Shown: piece after piece, positions 1 through 6,762 of the stretch | Layout: each line of letters opens with the position of its first letter | Position numbering within the stretch: the stretch's first letter is position 1 | Assembly: GCA_025350385.1 (NCBI GenBank) | Contig: JANXXZ010000461.1 | Span: forward strand, 1 to 8,785 | Length of the DNA: 8,785 bases | Source: Bacteroidales bacterium | GTDB lineage: Bacteria; Bacteroidota; Bacteroidia; Bacteroidales; UBA4417 | Direction of reading: 5' to 3' | Program-made: the position numbers and the translations under genes | Notes under the pieces: generated by a model | Database searches by the model: none | What the model saw: only the letters and a program-made list of their open reading frames with translations | Told to the model about the DNA's origin: nothing

Positions 1-2220
1 GGAGAAGCATTCTCCCTGCATTCACTTGATGGCCGGTTCCTCTATATATCCCCCTCCGTTGAAAAACTTCATGGATATTCAAAAGAGGAGATAATAAAAC
101 TCGGTTCTTTTCATGCGCATTATCCTGAAGATGTGCATAAAGTAAGTGAAGTGCTCGAAAAACTAAGCAAAAAACAGGATTCATTAACAGTTCAGTACCG
201 GATGGTTCATAAAAACGGAAGCATCCTTTGGGTTGAAAGCATTTGCCAGAGCATCAAAAATGAAGAAGGAACAGTTGCCCGGATATCAATGATCACGCGC
301 GACATTACATCGGCAAAATTACTCGAAGTATCGCTTAAGCAGAGTGAGGAGAAGTACTGGGCACTCGTAATGAACCTGCCAACAGGTGTCGTGCTTTTTG
401 ATACACAGGGAAAAATACTGGAAGTTAACAAAGCCTTGCTTGAAATCTTAGGCTCTCCTGGCGAGGAAACGACCAAAATGATAAACCTGTTTGAATTTGA
501 AAATCTAATTAAATCCGGTATTACAGACGACCTGAAGAAGTGTATAATTGAAAAACGGGTAATCAACGGGCAATCAGAATATACCAGTAAATGGGGGAAG
601 AAGAACTATTTGATTTACAGCGCAGTGCCTTTGTTGAATAGTGATGGGGAGGTGACAGAAGTAATTGGCAATGTCAGGGATGTTACACGCATTAAAAAAG
701 CAGAAGAGAAAAGTCAGCAGCAAGTTGATTTCCTGAACCTTGTTATTAATACAATGCAGGAGCCCTTTTTTGTAAAGGATGAACAGCATAAGTGGATTAT
801 GCTCAACGATGCAGCGATTGAGATGATGGGCAGGTCAAGAGAAGAACTTATAGGTAAATCGGATTATGATCTTTTTCCTAAAGACCAGGCTGATGTCTTT
901 TGGGCAAATGATTCTTTCGTTTTCGAAAACGGATCTAACGTAAATGAAGAGAAGATTACCTGGAGCGATGGTTCTGAGCGAGTGATTATAACCCACAAGC
1001 AATTGTATACCGAGCATCTTTCCGGTAAAAAGTTTATTGTAGGAACCATTCATGATATTACAGAACTAAAGAAAACAGAGGTTAAACTCCGGGAAAGTGA
1101 AAGTAAATACCGTGATTTATTTGACAATGCAAATGATTTTATTTTCACAACTGATCTGAACGGTGTATTCACCAATGCAAACAAGGCTATGCTTGAACGT
1201 ATCGGCATACCGTTGAATGAGTTGCATGATTATTCTATATATAGTTTCTGTAAACCTGAAATTCTTGAAAAGGCCAAAAAAATAACTGCTGAACTTATTG
1301 CCAATGGTAATGTTTTGCCTTTTGAAATAGAAACTCCGGAAATTGACGGGAAATCGGTAATCCTGGAAATTCTCGCCCGGTTGATCTATAAAAATAATAA
1401 ACAGGTTGGAATACAAGGCATCGCCCGTGATGTAAGCGAAAAGAAATTAGCCAGCATCAAACTCGAACAATTTAACCGGGATTTGCAGGAAATCAATGCT
1501 AGTAAAGACAAATTCTTTTCAATAATAGCCCATGACCTGAAGAGCCCCTTCAGCACGCTAATTGGATTCTCAGAATTGTTACTGGAGGATTTTGATACGC
1601 TCAGTAAGGATGAGATGCGCGACTATGTCGGTATTATCCGGAATACGGCTAAGAATTCACTGGTATTGCTTGAGAATCTTCTGGCCTGGTCAAGGCTTCA
1701 GACCGGGCGTATGGCTTTTAACCCGGTCAAATTGTCGCTTGCAAAAGAAGTGGAATCAACTACCAACATACTGTTCAGCCTGTCATACAGGAAGAGAATT
1801 CTCATCGATAACCAGATTGATAAAGGAGTCTATATTAAGGCAGACCAGAATATGCTGCTTTCGATAATGCACAACCTGGTGATGAATGCTATAAAGTTTA
1901 CCCCTGTTGGAGGCAAAGTAACAATTGCCTGTGAGTGCATCCATGTGGACAAAAATTCCAAAAACAATCAGCCGAAAGCTGAGATCTCTGTTTCCGATAC
2001 AGGAATCGGAATGAGCCAGGAAGATATTTCAAGGTTATTCTCACTCACTAAGCCATTTACTATGCAGGGAACTGACAAGGAAACAGGCACTGGTCTTGGC
2101 TTGATATTATCACGCGAGATGGTCGAAAAACATGGAGGATCAATAAAGATAGAAAGCGAACCTGGTAAAGGATCAATATTTTCTTTTCAAATTCCACTAT
2201 TTGTCCCGGAACAGGAATAA
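1..2220 (+). CDS. Multi-PAS sensor histidine kinase, N-terminus missing
   Basis: The frame is open from the first base, so the gene starts upstream; the GTG at 133 lies inside a PAS domain and is not the start. There are 739 visible residues, numbered here from base 1. Four PAS domains lie at about 1-103, 114-229, 241-354 and 365-479, each ending in the D-I/V-T/S motif that commonly passes PAS signals into the next helix (DIT 101, DVT 227, DIT 352, DVS 477). The third has the PFFVKD, GKSDYDLFP and NEEKITW features of PAS_4-like sensors. A helical linker leads to HisKA with HDLKSPF (predicted phospho-acceptor His511), then LLAWSRLQTG. HATPase_c has an N box with Asn629, G1 DTGIG (Asp666) and G2 GTGLG (696-700), so all catalytic boxes are present. 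It should autophosphorylate and pass phosphate to an unlinked response regulator. No membrane segment is visible, but the missing N-terminus could hold one. The ligand is unknown. Confidence 0.95.
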   Translation, partial: GEAFSLHSLDGRFLYISPSVEKLHGYSKEEIIKLGSFHAHYPEDVHKVSEVLEKLSKKQDSLTVQYRMVHKNGSILWVESICQSIKNEEGTVARISMITRDITSAKLLEVSLKQSEEKYWALVMNLPTGVVLFDTQGKILEVNKALLEILGSPGEETTKMINLFEFENLIKSGITDDLKKCIIEKRVINGQSEYTSKWGKKNYLIYSAVPLLNSDGEVTEVIGNVRDVTRIKKAEEKSQQQVDFLNLVINTMQEPFFVKDEQHKWIMLNDAAIEMMGRSREELIGKSDYDLFPKDQADVFWANDSFVFENGSNVNEEKITWSDGSERVIITHKQLYTEHLSGKKFIVGTIHDITELKKTEVKLRESESKYRDLFDNANDFIFTTDLNGVFTNANKAMLERIGIPLNELHDYSIYSFCKPEILEKAKKITAELIANGNVLPFEIETPEIDGKSVILEILARLIYKNNKQVGIQGIARDVSEKKLASIKLEQFNRDLQEINASKDKFFSIIAHDLKSPFSTLIGFSELLLEDFDTLSKDEMRDYVGIIRNTAKNSLVLLENLLAWSRLQTGRMAFNPVKLSLAKEVESTTNILFSLSYRKRILIDNQIDKGVYIKADQNMLLSIMHNLVMNAIKFTPVGGKVTIACECIHVDKNSKNNQPKAEISVSDTGIGMSQEDISRLFSLTKPFTMQGTDKETGTGLGLILSREMVEKHGGSIKIESEPGKGSIFSFQIPLFVPEQE

Positions 2221-2342
2221 TTTTCTATTTTCAGTTCTTTCATTATTTAATTTAGCATATTTGAATTATTATTTATAATAAATATTGTTGTAATTGCAAA
2301 TATATATTTGTATATTAATTTATTTAATAATATCTCTTCTTT

Positions 2343-2357
2343 GCTTATCTGATAAGC
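2343..2357. repeat. Inverted repeat GCTTATC-T-GATAAGC
   Basis: Two perfectly complementary 7-nt arms flank a single T. The symmetry fits a protein-binding operator better than an RNA hairpin, because the full stem would leave a one-base loop. A 5-bp stem with a 5-nt loop, followed by TTTT, is the RNA alternative and would be a weak terminator for the upstream kinase gene. The site lies 123 nt after that gene's stop and about 170 nt before the next start. Function is inferred from symmetry alone, and AT-rich DNA yields such dyads by chance. Confidence 0.4.
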
Positions 2358-2442
2358 TTTTGCTGCTATTATTCAGGGATGTTATTTATAATCGTTTTTA
2401 ATTACGTTTTTAACAAAAAATTTAGTTGGCATACTATTTGGT

Positions 2443-2460
2443 TACTGGGGAATACCAGTA
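2443..2460. promoter_or_regulatory. Inverted repeat TACTGG-N6-CCAGTA upstream of kinase 2
   Basis: The 6-bp arms TACTGG and CCAGTA are perfect and flank the loop GGAATA. The repeat ends 36 nt before the predicted -7 element of the second kinase gene, roughly at -45 to -62 of the expected transcript. This would suit an activator site. Alternatively, the RNA hairpin followed by TAAATTTT could be a weak terminator for the first kinase gene. The sequence does not decide between these. Confidence 0.4.
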
Positions 2461-2496
2461 TAAATTTTCAATAAAGTGGCTTTTATCGGAACAAAG

Positions 2497-2504
2497 TAAA
2501 TTTG
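2497..2504 (+). promoter_or_regulatory. Predicted Bacteroidota -7 element TAAATTTG for kinase 2
   Basis: The octamer matches the TAnnTTTG -7 consensus of the Bacteroidota primary sigma factor and is followed by TATCTTTA, a common-looking context in this phylum. It lies 25 nt before the ATG at 2530, giving a short leader. I could not find a good TTG/TTTG -33 element about 19-21 nt upstream, so the promoter is either weak or activator-dependent; the dyad at 2443-2460 would be a candidate activator site. Confidence 0.5.
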
Positions 2505-2529
2505 TATCTTTACGAGTCCAACAGGGATT

Positions 2530-4989
2530 ATGCAGAATCAGAGTGAGGAGAGAAATTCTGAAAGCATGGCAATCCCGGGCGAGGCTGATATTTACAGTCC
2601 GGATGTTATCCTTTCTGATGAGACCTGGGAGCACGTTTTTGATGCTTCCCCGGGTTATATTGCTTTTGTTACTCCTGACTTTCGTATAAAACGCATGAAT
2701 AAAGCCCTTGCCAATAAGCTGGGTGGCGAATCACATCAATTTATCGGCAATCTCTGTTATGAACTTCTGCACAATTCATCTGAACCAATTGAAGATTGCG
2801 CAAAGTTAAGTGTAGGGGAAGTCAAGAAGGTCAGATCATTTACTATAGATAATCCATTGTTGGGTAAAGCAAATGTTAAGGCCATACCGGTGCATACTTG
2901 TGTGGGAAATATTTTTGGATGTCTTTATATTGCAAATCCCTCCCCCGATTCAAGCATTTCTGAAACGTCATCATTCGAAACGGAAAGAGTTACCTACTCC
3001 TTAGTAAATGCACTTCCCGATCCGGCGATTATCTGTGATCTGACCGGCAGTATTTTATATGTTTCGGAAAGTTTTTCAGAATTGATTGGTATTACTGACA
3101 AATCACTTATAATTGGGAGCAATTATATTACATTTCTTGCCCCTGATGAAATTGAAAGATCGCTTCTTGATTTCAGTTCAGTGAGCAAAGGCCCCCGAAA
3201 AAAAGTGACAGGCCAGTATTTGATGCGCAAGGCAAGCCGAAATGTTTTAAAAGCTGAAGTAACCATGAACCCGGTCGCTTATGCAGGAGAAACCCCGAAT
3301 AGTATCCTGATTACTTTCCGCGATATTTCTGGTCAGTCTGAGGTTGATGAATTCGAAGACAAGAATAAAATAAGGGTAAGCCGGTTAACAAAGACCTTCC
3401 TGGGTTTCTCACCTGAACCACGCGTTAATATCAATCGGCTGGTAACCCTGATCGGTGAAATGCTGGGAGCTTCCTGCTGCACCTACAGCAAATTTGAAGA
3501 GAATACAACAACTCCGTTTGCTTCCTGGAAATCACCTTTCATGTCGGATTTTGACCCGGATAAAGCCAGCCAGGTGGTTTTCGAGCAATATAAAAAAAAT
3601 CCGGAAGATTTTATTGTGTTGCACAAACTGCAACTTGCTGATCTTATTCTGACGGACCCGGCACTCTTCGAAAACTATGGTATTAAGACCTTAATTGGAA
3701 TAGTGGTGCGTTCAGGTGGAAGGATTATCGGTTTGATTTCTGCCATTTTTACCTTCAATTTCCAGCTTCGAAATAACGACAGGGAATTCTGTGCCATGGT
3801 AGCATCGGCTCTTGCACTGGAAGAATCGCGCAACCCGGCACCACGGACAACTGAAGTAAATGATCTCAACTACCGTGAACTTTTCGACTTTTTCACAGAT
3901 TCAATTTATATCTTAAATCCAAAGGGGATCTTTATTGATGTAAATACGGGTGCTGTAAAAATGTACGGTTATTCCCGCGAGGAAATGATAGGTAAGACAC
4001 CGGAAATGCTTTCGGCTGAAGGTAAGAATGACCTGATTATTACCAACGAATACATAAATAAAGCGTTTAACGGGGAATCCCAGAAATTCGAATGGTGGGG
4101 AAAACGTAAAAGCGGAGAGATTTTCCCCAAAGAGGTAGTACTTAATAAAGGGAGGTACTTCGGGCAGGATGTTGTTATCGCCATTGGACGTGACATTGCA
4201 GAGCGCAAGCAGGTGGAAGAACATCTGCTTGGCTACAACCTTGAACTGAGAGAACAAAACCAAAGCAAGGATAAATTTTTCAGTATTCTTGCGCATGACC
4301 TTAAGAATCCGTTTGGAGGTTTACTTGGTTTTATTGATCTCCTTTATGAAGACATTGACGAACTAAGCACTGAACAGGTTAAGGAATATCTGCAGAATAT
4401 CCGCTCAGCATCATACCATACCTATTCATTGCTCGAAAACCTGCTTGAATGGTCGCGTCTGCAGACAGGTAAAGTTTCTTTTAAACCTTCAAAATTCGAT
4501 TTATTCGAGGAAGTTGAATCTGTTCTTTCTGTCCTTCAAAGCAATTCCATCCATAAAAACATTCAGCTGCTCAATACCTTGCAACCGGGTATCATTGCTG
4601 AAGCTGACCGTAATATGATACATTCGGTGGTTCAGAACCTCATTACCAATGCTATAAAATTCTCTAATTCAAACACAACCGTTACAATTTCAGGCAGGAT
4701 TGTAGTTCCTGATGTGGATAACAATTCCGGTAATGAAGAGGAATTGCAACGCAAATGGTTTGAAGTGGATATTTCAGACACAGGAATAGGCATACCTGAA
4801 GAAATTATGCCAAGGTTATTCAAACTCGACGGCCAGTTTTCTATGGCAGGTACGGCAAATGAGCCGGGAACCGGTCTTGGACTTATTCTTTGCAAGGAAA
4901 TGGTAGAAAAAAACGGTGGGAAAATCCGGGTAGAGAGCCAGGCTGGAAAAGGTTCCACTTTTTCATTCTCCCTGCCTTTGGGTGTGTAA
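2530..4989 (+). CDS. PAS-PAS-GAF-PAS sensor histidine kinase
   Basis: This complete 819-residue protein has no signal peptide or membrane segment, so it is predicted to be a cytoplasmic sensor kinase. PAS1 spans about 31-137 with Cys76, His81 and Cys90. PAS2 spans 150-268 and ends in RDIS. A GAF-like domain spans about 285-432 (LGASCCTYS near its start). PAS3 spans 447-560, with GYSREEMIGKT and RDIAERK. HisKA has HDLKNPF (predicted phospho-acceptor His589) and LLEWSRLQTG. HATPase_c has an N box with Asn707, G1 DTGIG (Asp750) and G2 GTGLG (780-784). The +4 residue after the His is Asn593, where the neighbouring kinases have Ser. The start at 2530 is preferred because the first 90 residues align gaplessly with the third kinase (Trp33, Cys76, His81, Pro86, Cys90 coincide). 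Met13 (2566), with AGGAGAG upstream, is the alternative. No response regulator is nearby; the signal is unknown. Confidence 0.96.
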   Translation: MQNQSEERNSESMAIPGEADIYSPDVILSDETWEHVFDASPGYIAFVTPDFRIKRMNKALANKLGGESHQFIGNLCYELLHNSSEPIEDCAKLSVGEVKKVRSFTIDNPLLGKANVKAIPVHTCVGNIFGCLYIANPSPDSSISETSSFETERVTYSLVNALPDPAIICDLTGSILYVSESFSELIGITDKSLIIGSNYITFLAPDEIERSLLDFSSVSKGPRKKVTGQYLMRKASRNVLKAEVTMNPVAYAGETPNSILITFRDISGQSEVDEFEDKNKIRVSRLTKTFLGFSPEPRVNINRLVTLIGEMLGASCCTYSKFEENTTTPFASWKSPFMSDFDPDKASQVVFEQYKKNPEDFIVLHKLQLADLILTDPALFENYGIKTLIGIVVRSGGRIIGLISAIFTFNFQLRNNDREFCAMVASALALEESRNPAPRTTEVNDLNYRELFDFFTDSIYILNPKGIFIDVNTGAVKMYGYSREEMIGKTPEMLSAEGKNDLIITNEYINKAFNGESQKFEWWGKRKSGEIFPKEVVLNKGRYFGQDVVIAIGRDIAERKQVEEHLLGYNLELREQNQSKDKFFSILAHDLKNPFGGLLGFIDLLYEDIDELSTEQVKEYLQNIRSASYHTYSLLENLLEWSRLQTGKVSFKPSKFDLFEEVESVLSVLQSNSIHKNIQLLNTLQPGIIAEADRNMIHSVVQNLITNAIKFSNSNTTVTISGRIVVPDVDNNSGNEEELQRKWFEVDISDTGIGIPEEIMPRLFKLDGQFSMAGTANEPGTGLGLILCKEMVEKNGGKIRVESQAGKGSTFSFSLPLGV

Positions 4990-5022
4990 TTATTTGTAAT
5001 ACTTCTTTTCAGTACATCGATT

Positions 5023-5059
5023 TTCTGACTATTCTTTGTTTATCAATCAGAATTTTTTT
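5023..5059 (+). terminator. Possible intrinsic terminator after kinase 2
   Basis: The 6-nt arms TTCTGA (5023-5028) and TCAGAA (5047-5052) are perfectly complementary and are followed directly by seven T residues. The structure starts 34 nt after the stop codon of the second kinase gene. The stem has only two G-C pairs and the loop is 18 nt, so the hairpin is weak; the uninterrupted T tract in the right place is the main support. Confidence 0.4.
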
Positions 5060-5320
5060 CGAATTATTACTGTTAATCAGTTATATATGCTGTGAAACTC
5101 ACAAACGGGGATCTCTGCATTTTTATAATTAGTTCTTCTTCTCACTGGCATCAGTTCTGATAACTTCTTCATTCCAGGATTTTCCTTGGTTTCAATTTCA
5201 ACCTTTAAGGCTAAACATTCTATTCATTCAACTGTTCTAAATGATATAATAAAATGGCAGATTTGCTGTTGCAGATATGTCCATTTAGTACATAACAATT
5301 TTAAAGTCAGTTATATAGAA

Positions 5321-5350
5321 TTGATGAAGTTGTTTTGATTAGTAAATTTG
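5321..5350 (+). promoter_or_regulatory. Predicted Bacteroidota promoter for kinase 3
   Basis: TTG (5321-5323), a 19-nt spacer and TAAATTTG (5343-5350) match the TTG-N17-23-TAnnTTTG consensus for the Bacteroidota primary sigma factor in both motif and spacing. Transcription would begin near 5355, leaving a leader of roughly 110 nt before the ATG at 5469. This is the best promoter match in the window and supports independent transcription of the third kinase gene. The -7 octamer is identical to the one before the second kinase gene. Confidence 0.6.
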
Positions 5351-5370
5351 ATTGTGAAAATGCGGAGATT

Positions 5371-5390
5371 TTTCTTTTTTTGTAAAGAAA
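5371..5390 (+). repeat. AT-rich inverted repeat in the leader of kinase 3
   Basis: TTTCTTT (5371-5377) and AAAGAAA (5384-5390) are perfect 7-nt complements separated by six bases. If transcription starts near 5355, this would form a hairpin close to the 5' end of the mRNA. With one G-C pair it would be only marginally stable, so any stability or attenuation role is speculative. Confidence 0.3.
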
Positions 5391-5468
5391 TTGAATGCTA
5401 TATCAGACTCAGTTCTTTTTTCTTGCACCCACGATAAATGGTTGAGTTCAACTTTCTAAACCGCGATT

Positions 5469-6671
5469 ATGATCAAAGAAACAAATAAGAATGATTTCAT
5501 GACCCATAATCGGAAAACACTCAATATTGATCATGAACGTTCGCAATCATTACCTGAAACAATTTGGGAAGCTATTTTTGATTCAATACCTGATTTAATT
5601 ACTGTCATAGATAAGGATTGCAATATTATCAGGGTTAACAGAGCTATGGCCAATAGGTTAAAACGATCGGAAGAAAGCCTGGTTGGCACACATTGTTTTG
5701 AATCTATTCACGGTTGCGATCATCCGCATGAAGCCTGTCCCCATATTTTAATGCTGAAAGATGGGTTAGGTCATGCAGCTGAAATAGATGAGCCGCTTCT
5801 TGGGGGTGTTTTCATGGTTTCCACCACTCCCATATATAATGCTGACGGTTCTATGATGGGGAGTGTCCATATAGCCCGCGATATTACTCGACGAAAGGAA
5901 GCAGAGGATAAACTCCAGGAATATAATCAGGAACTGAAAGAACTCAATGCCAGCAAGGATAAATTCTTCAGTGTGATAGCTCATGATCTGAAAAGTCCTT
6001 TCCAGGGATTACTGGGCTTTACTGACCTGCTGATTGATGACCTTGATATTTTAAAAAAGGATGAAATCAGGAATTACCTCATCAAAATAAAAAATGCTTC
6101 AGACAATACATACTCATTACTTGAGAATCTGCTCGACTGGTCGAGGCTTCAAACCGGCCGTATGCCATTCAACCCGGTGAAATTTGATATTTCGGAAGAA
6201 ATATACAAAGTGTTTGAAACGCTGAACAGTAATGCGATTCGAAAGGGAATCAGCCTCTCCAACCTGGTTAATCATGGGTTGGAAGTTGAGGCTGATCAGA
6301 ATATGATCCATTCAATTATCCAAAACCTGGTGTCAAACGCCATAAAATTCTCATACAGTTCTGCTCAGGTAGTGGTAACATCAGGATTCCTCCCATTTAA
6401 AGAACTATACCAGCATGAAACATGCGACTGTGAGCGTAAATTCCTGAAAATAAATGTGCAGGATAATGGCATTGGAATACCTGATGACGCCCTCCCCCGT
6501 ATATTAAGTCTTACTGACCACTTTACATTGAACGGCACTGCAAATGAGCCTGGGACAGGGCTCGGTCTGATCCTCTCAAAGGAAATGGTTGAACGCCATG
6601 GCGGGGAGTTGAGTGTCACCAGTACTCAAGGCTATGGATCTACGTTTTCTTTTACAATCCCTGTTTCATGA
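5469..6671 (+). CDS. Single-PAS sensor histidine kinase
   Basis: This complete 400-residue protein has no signal peptide or membrane segment and is probably cytoplasmic. One PAS domain (about 31-141) carries a Cys/His-rich motif: Cys76, His81, Cys83, His85, His87, Cys90 and His92, in the pattern C-x4-HGC-x2-P-x3-CPH. It continues through DEPLLGG, VSTTP and RDITRRK, typical of a PAS_4-like family widespread in bacterial and archaeal kinases. A helical linker (142-165) leads to HisKA with HDLKSPF (predicted phospho-acceptor His172) and LLDWSRLQTG. HATPase_c has an N box with Asn290, G1 DNGIG (Asp332) and G2 GTGLG (362-366). The start at 5469 lacks a Shine-Dalgarno sequence, which is normal in this phylum; it is favoured by gapless alignment with the N-terminus of the second kinase. 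Met11 (5499) is an alternative. The Cys/His motif could bind metal or sense redox state, but that is inference. No cognate regulator is visible. Confidence 0.96.
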   Translation: MIKETNKNDFMTHNRKTLNIDHERSQSLPETIWEAIFDSIPDLITVIDKDCNIIRVNRAMANRLKRSEESLVGTHCFESIHGCDHPHEACPHILMLKDGLGHAAEIDEPLLGGVFMVSTTPIYNADGSMMGSVHIARDITRRKEAEDKLQEYNQELKELNASKDKFFSVIAHDLKSPFQGLLGFTDLLIDDLDILKKDEIRNYLIKIKNASDNTYSLLENLLDWSRLQTGRMPFNPVKFDISEEIYKVFETLNSNAIRKGISLSNLVNHGLEVEADQNMIHSIIQNLVSNAIKFSYSSAQVVVTSGFLPFKELYQHETCDCERKFLKINVQDNGIGIPDDALPRILSLTDHFTLNGTANEPGTGLGLILSKEMVERHGGELSVTSTQGYGSTFSFTIPVS

Positions 6672-6727
6672 AGTTTTTGATTTTGTGCTGGGGAGTGACA
6701 TAACGATAAGCGACCATGTGTTATAGA

Positions 6728-6760
6728 TACCGGAATCCGTCTTTTATCTCCCGGTACTTT
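6728..6760 (+). terminator. Possible weak terminator between convergent genes
   Basis: TACCGG (6728-6733) and CCGGTA (6751-6756) form a perfect 6-bp stem, GC-rich at its inner end, with a 17-nt loop. It is followed on the plus strand by CTTTTCC. It sits in the 91-nt gap after the third kinase gene and just before the stop of the convergent gene. On the minus strand no T tract follows, so it would mainly serve the kinase transcript. The large loop and short T run keep confidence low. Confidence 0.35.
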
Positions 6761-6762
6761 TC

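Larger units (their letters stand above)
2221..2529. other. AT-rich intergenic region between kinases 1 and 2
   Basis: This 309-nt gap has no convincing gene. It is markedly richer in A and T than the flanking coding DNA. It holds a near-perfect dyad at 2343-2357, a hairpin-type inverted repeat at 2443-2460 and a Bacteroidota -7 promoter element at 2497-2504. No strong intrinsic terminator follows the first kinase; either inverted repeat, each followed by a short T-rich stretch, might do that job weakly. The gap length suggests the second kinase is transcribed separately. Confidence 0.7.
4990..5468. other. Long AT-rich intergenic region between kinases 2 and 3
   Basis: This 479-nt gap has no convincing gene. 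It holds a probable terminator for the second kinase near its left end (5023-5059), a well-spaced Bacteroidota promoter at 5321-5350, and a predicted leader of about 110 nt for the third kinase with an AT-rich inverted repeat (5371-5390). Smaller symmetrical sequences occur at 5150-5161 (ATCAG-TT-CTGAT) and 5441-5452 (GTTGA-GT-TCAAC), and GCAGAT is repeated at 5257 and 5271. I see nothing identifiable between about 5060 and 5320. Confidence 0.7.

Noticed and set aside
207..566. Minus-strand open frame of 119 codons inside kinase 1
   Set aside because: It lies wholly opposite conserved PAS-coding sequence and shows no recognisable protein features; it is a shadow of the real gene.
2303..2310. 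A second TAnnTTTG match (TATATTTG) in the gap before kinase 2
   Set aside because: The nearest TTG gives a 15-nt spacer, shorter than the consensus, and the AT-rich context makes chance matches likely; the copy at 2497 is closer to the gene.
3913..4296. Minus-strand open frame of 127 codons inside kinase 2
   Set aside because: It is antisense to the third PAS domain and the H-box and has no coherent domain or start signal.
5150..5161. ATCAG-TT-CTGAT dyad in the gap before kinase 3
   Set aside because: The 5-nt arms are too short to stand out in AT-rich DNA and it is far from both the promoter and the gene ends.
5257..5276. Direct repeat of GCAGAT, 14 nt apart
   Set aside because: It is a single short pair without further copies, so it does not support an iteron, CRISPR or operator array.
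5438..5488. A 16-codon upstream open frame (ATG at 5438, TAA at 5486) overlapping the start of kinase 3
   Set aside because: It could in principle affect initiation, but it has no ribosome-binding site and such short frames are expected by chance.
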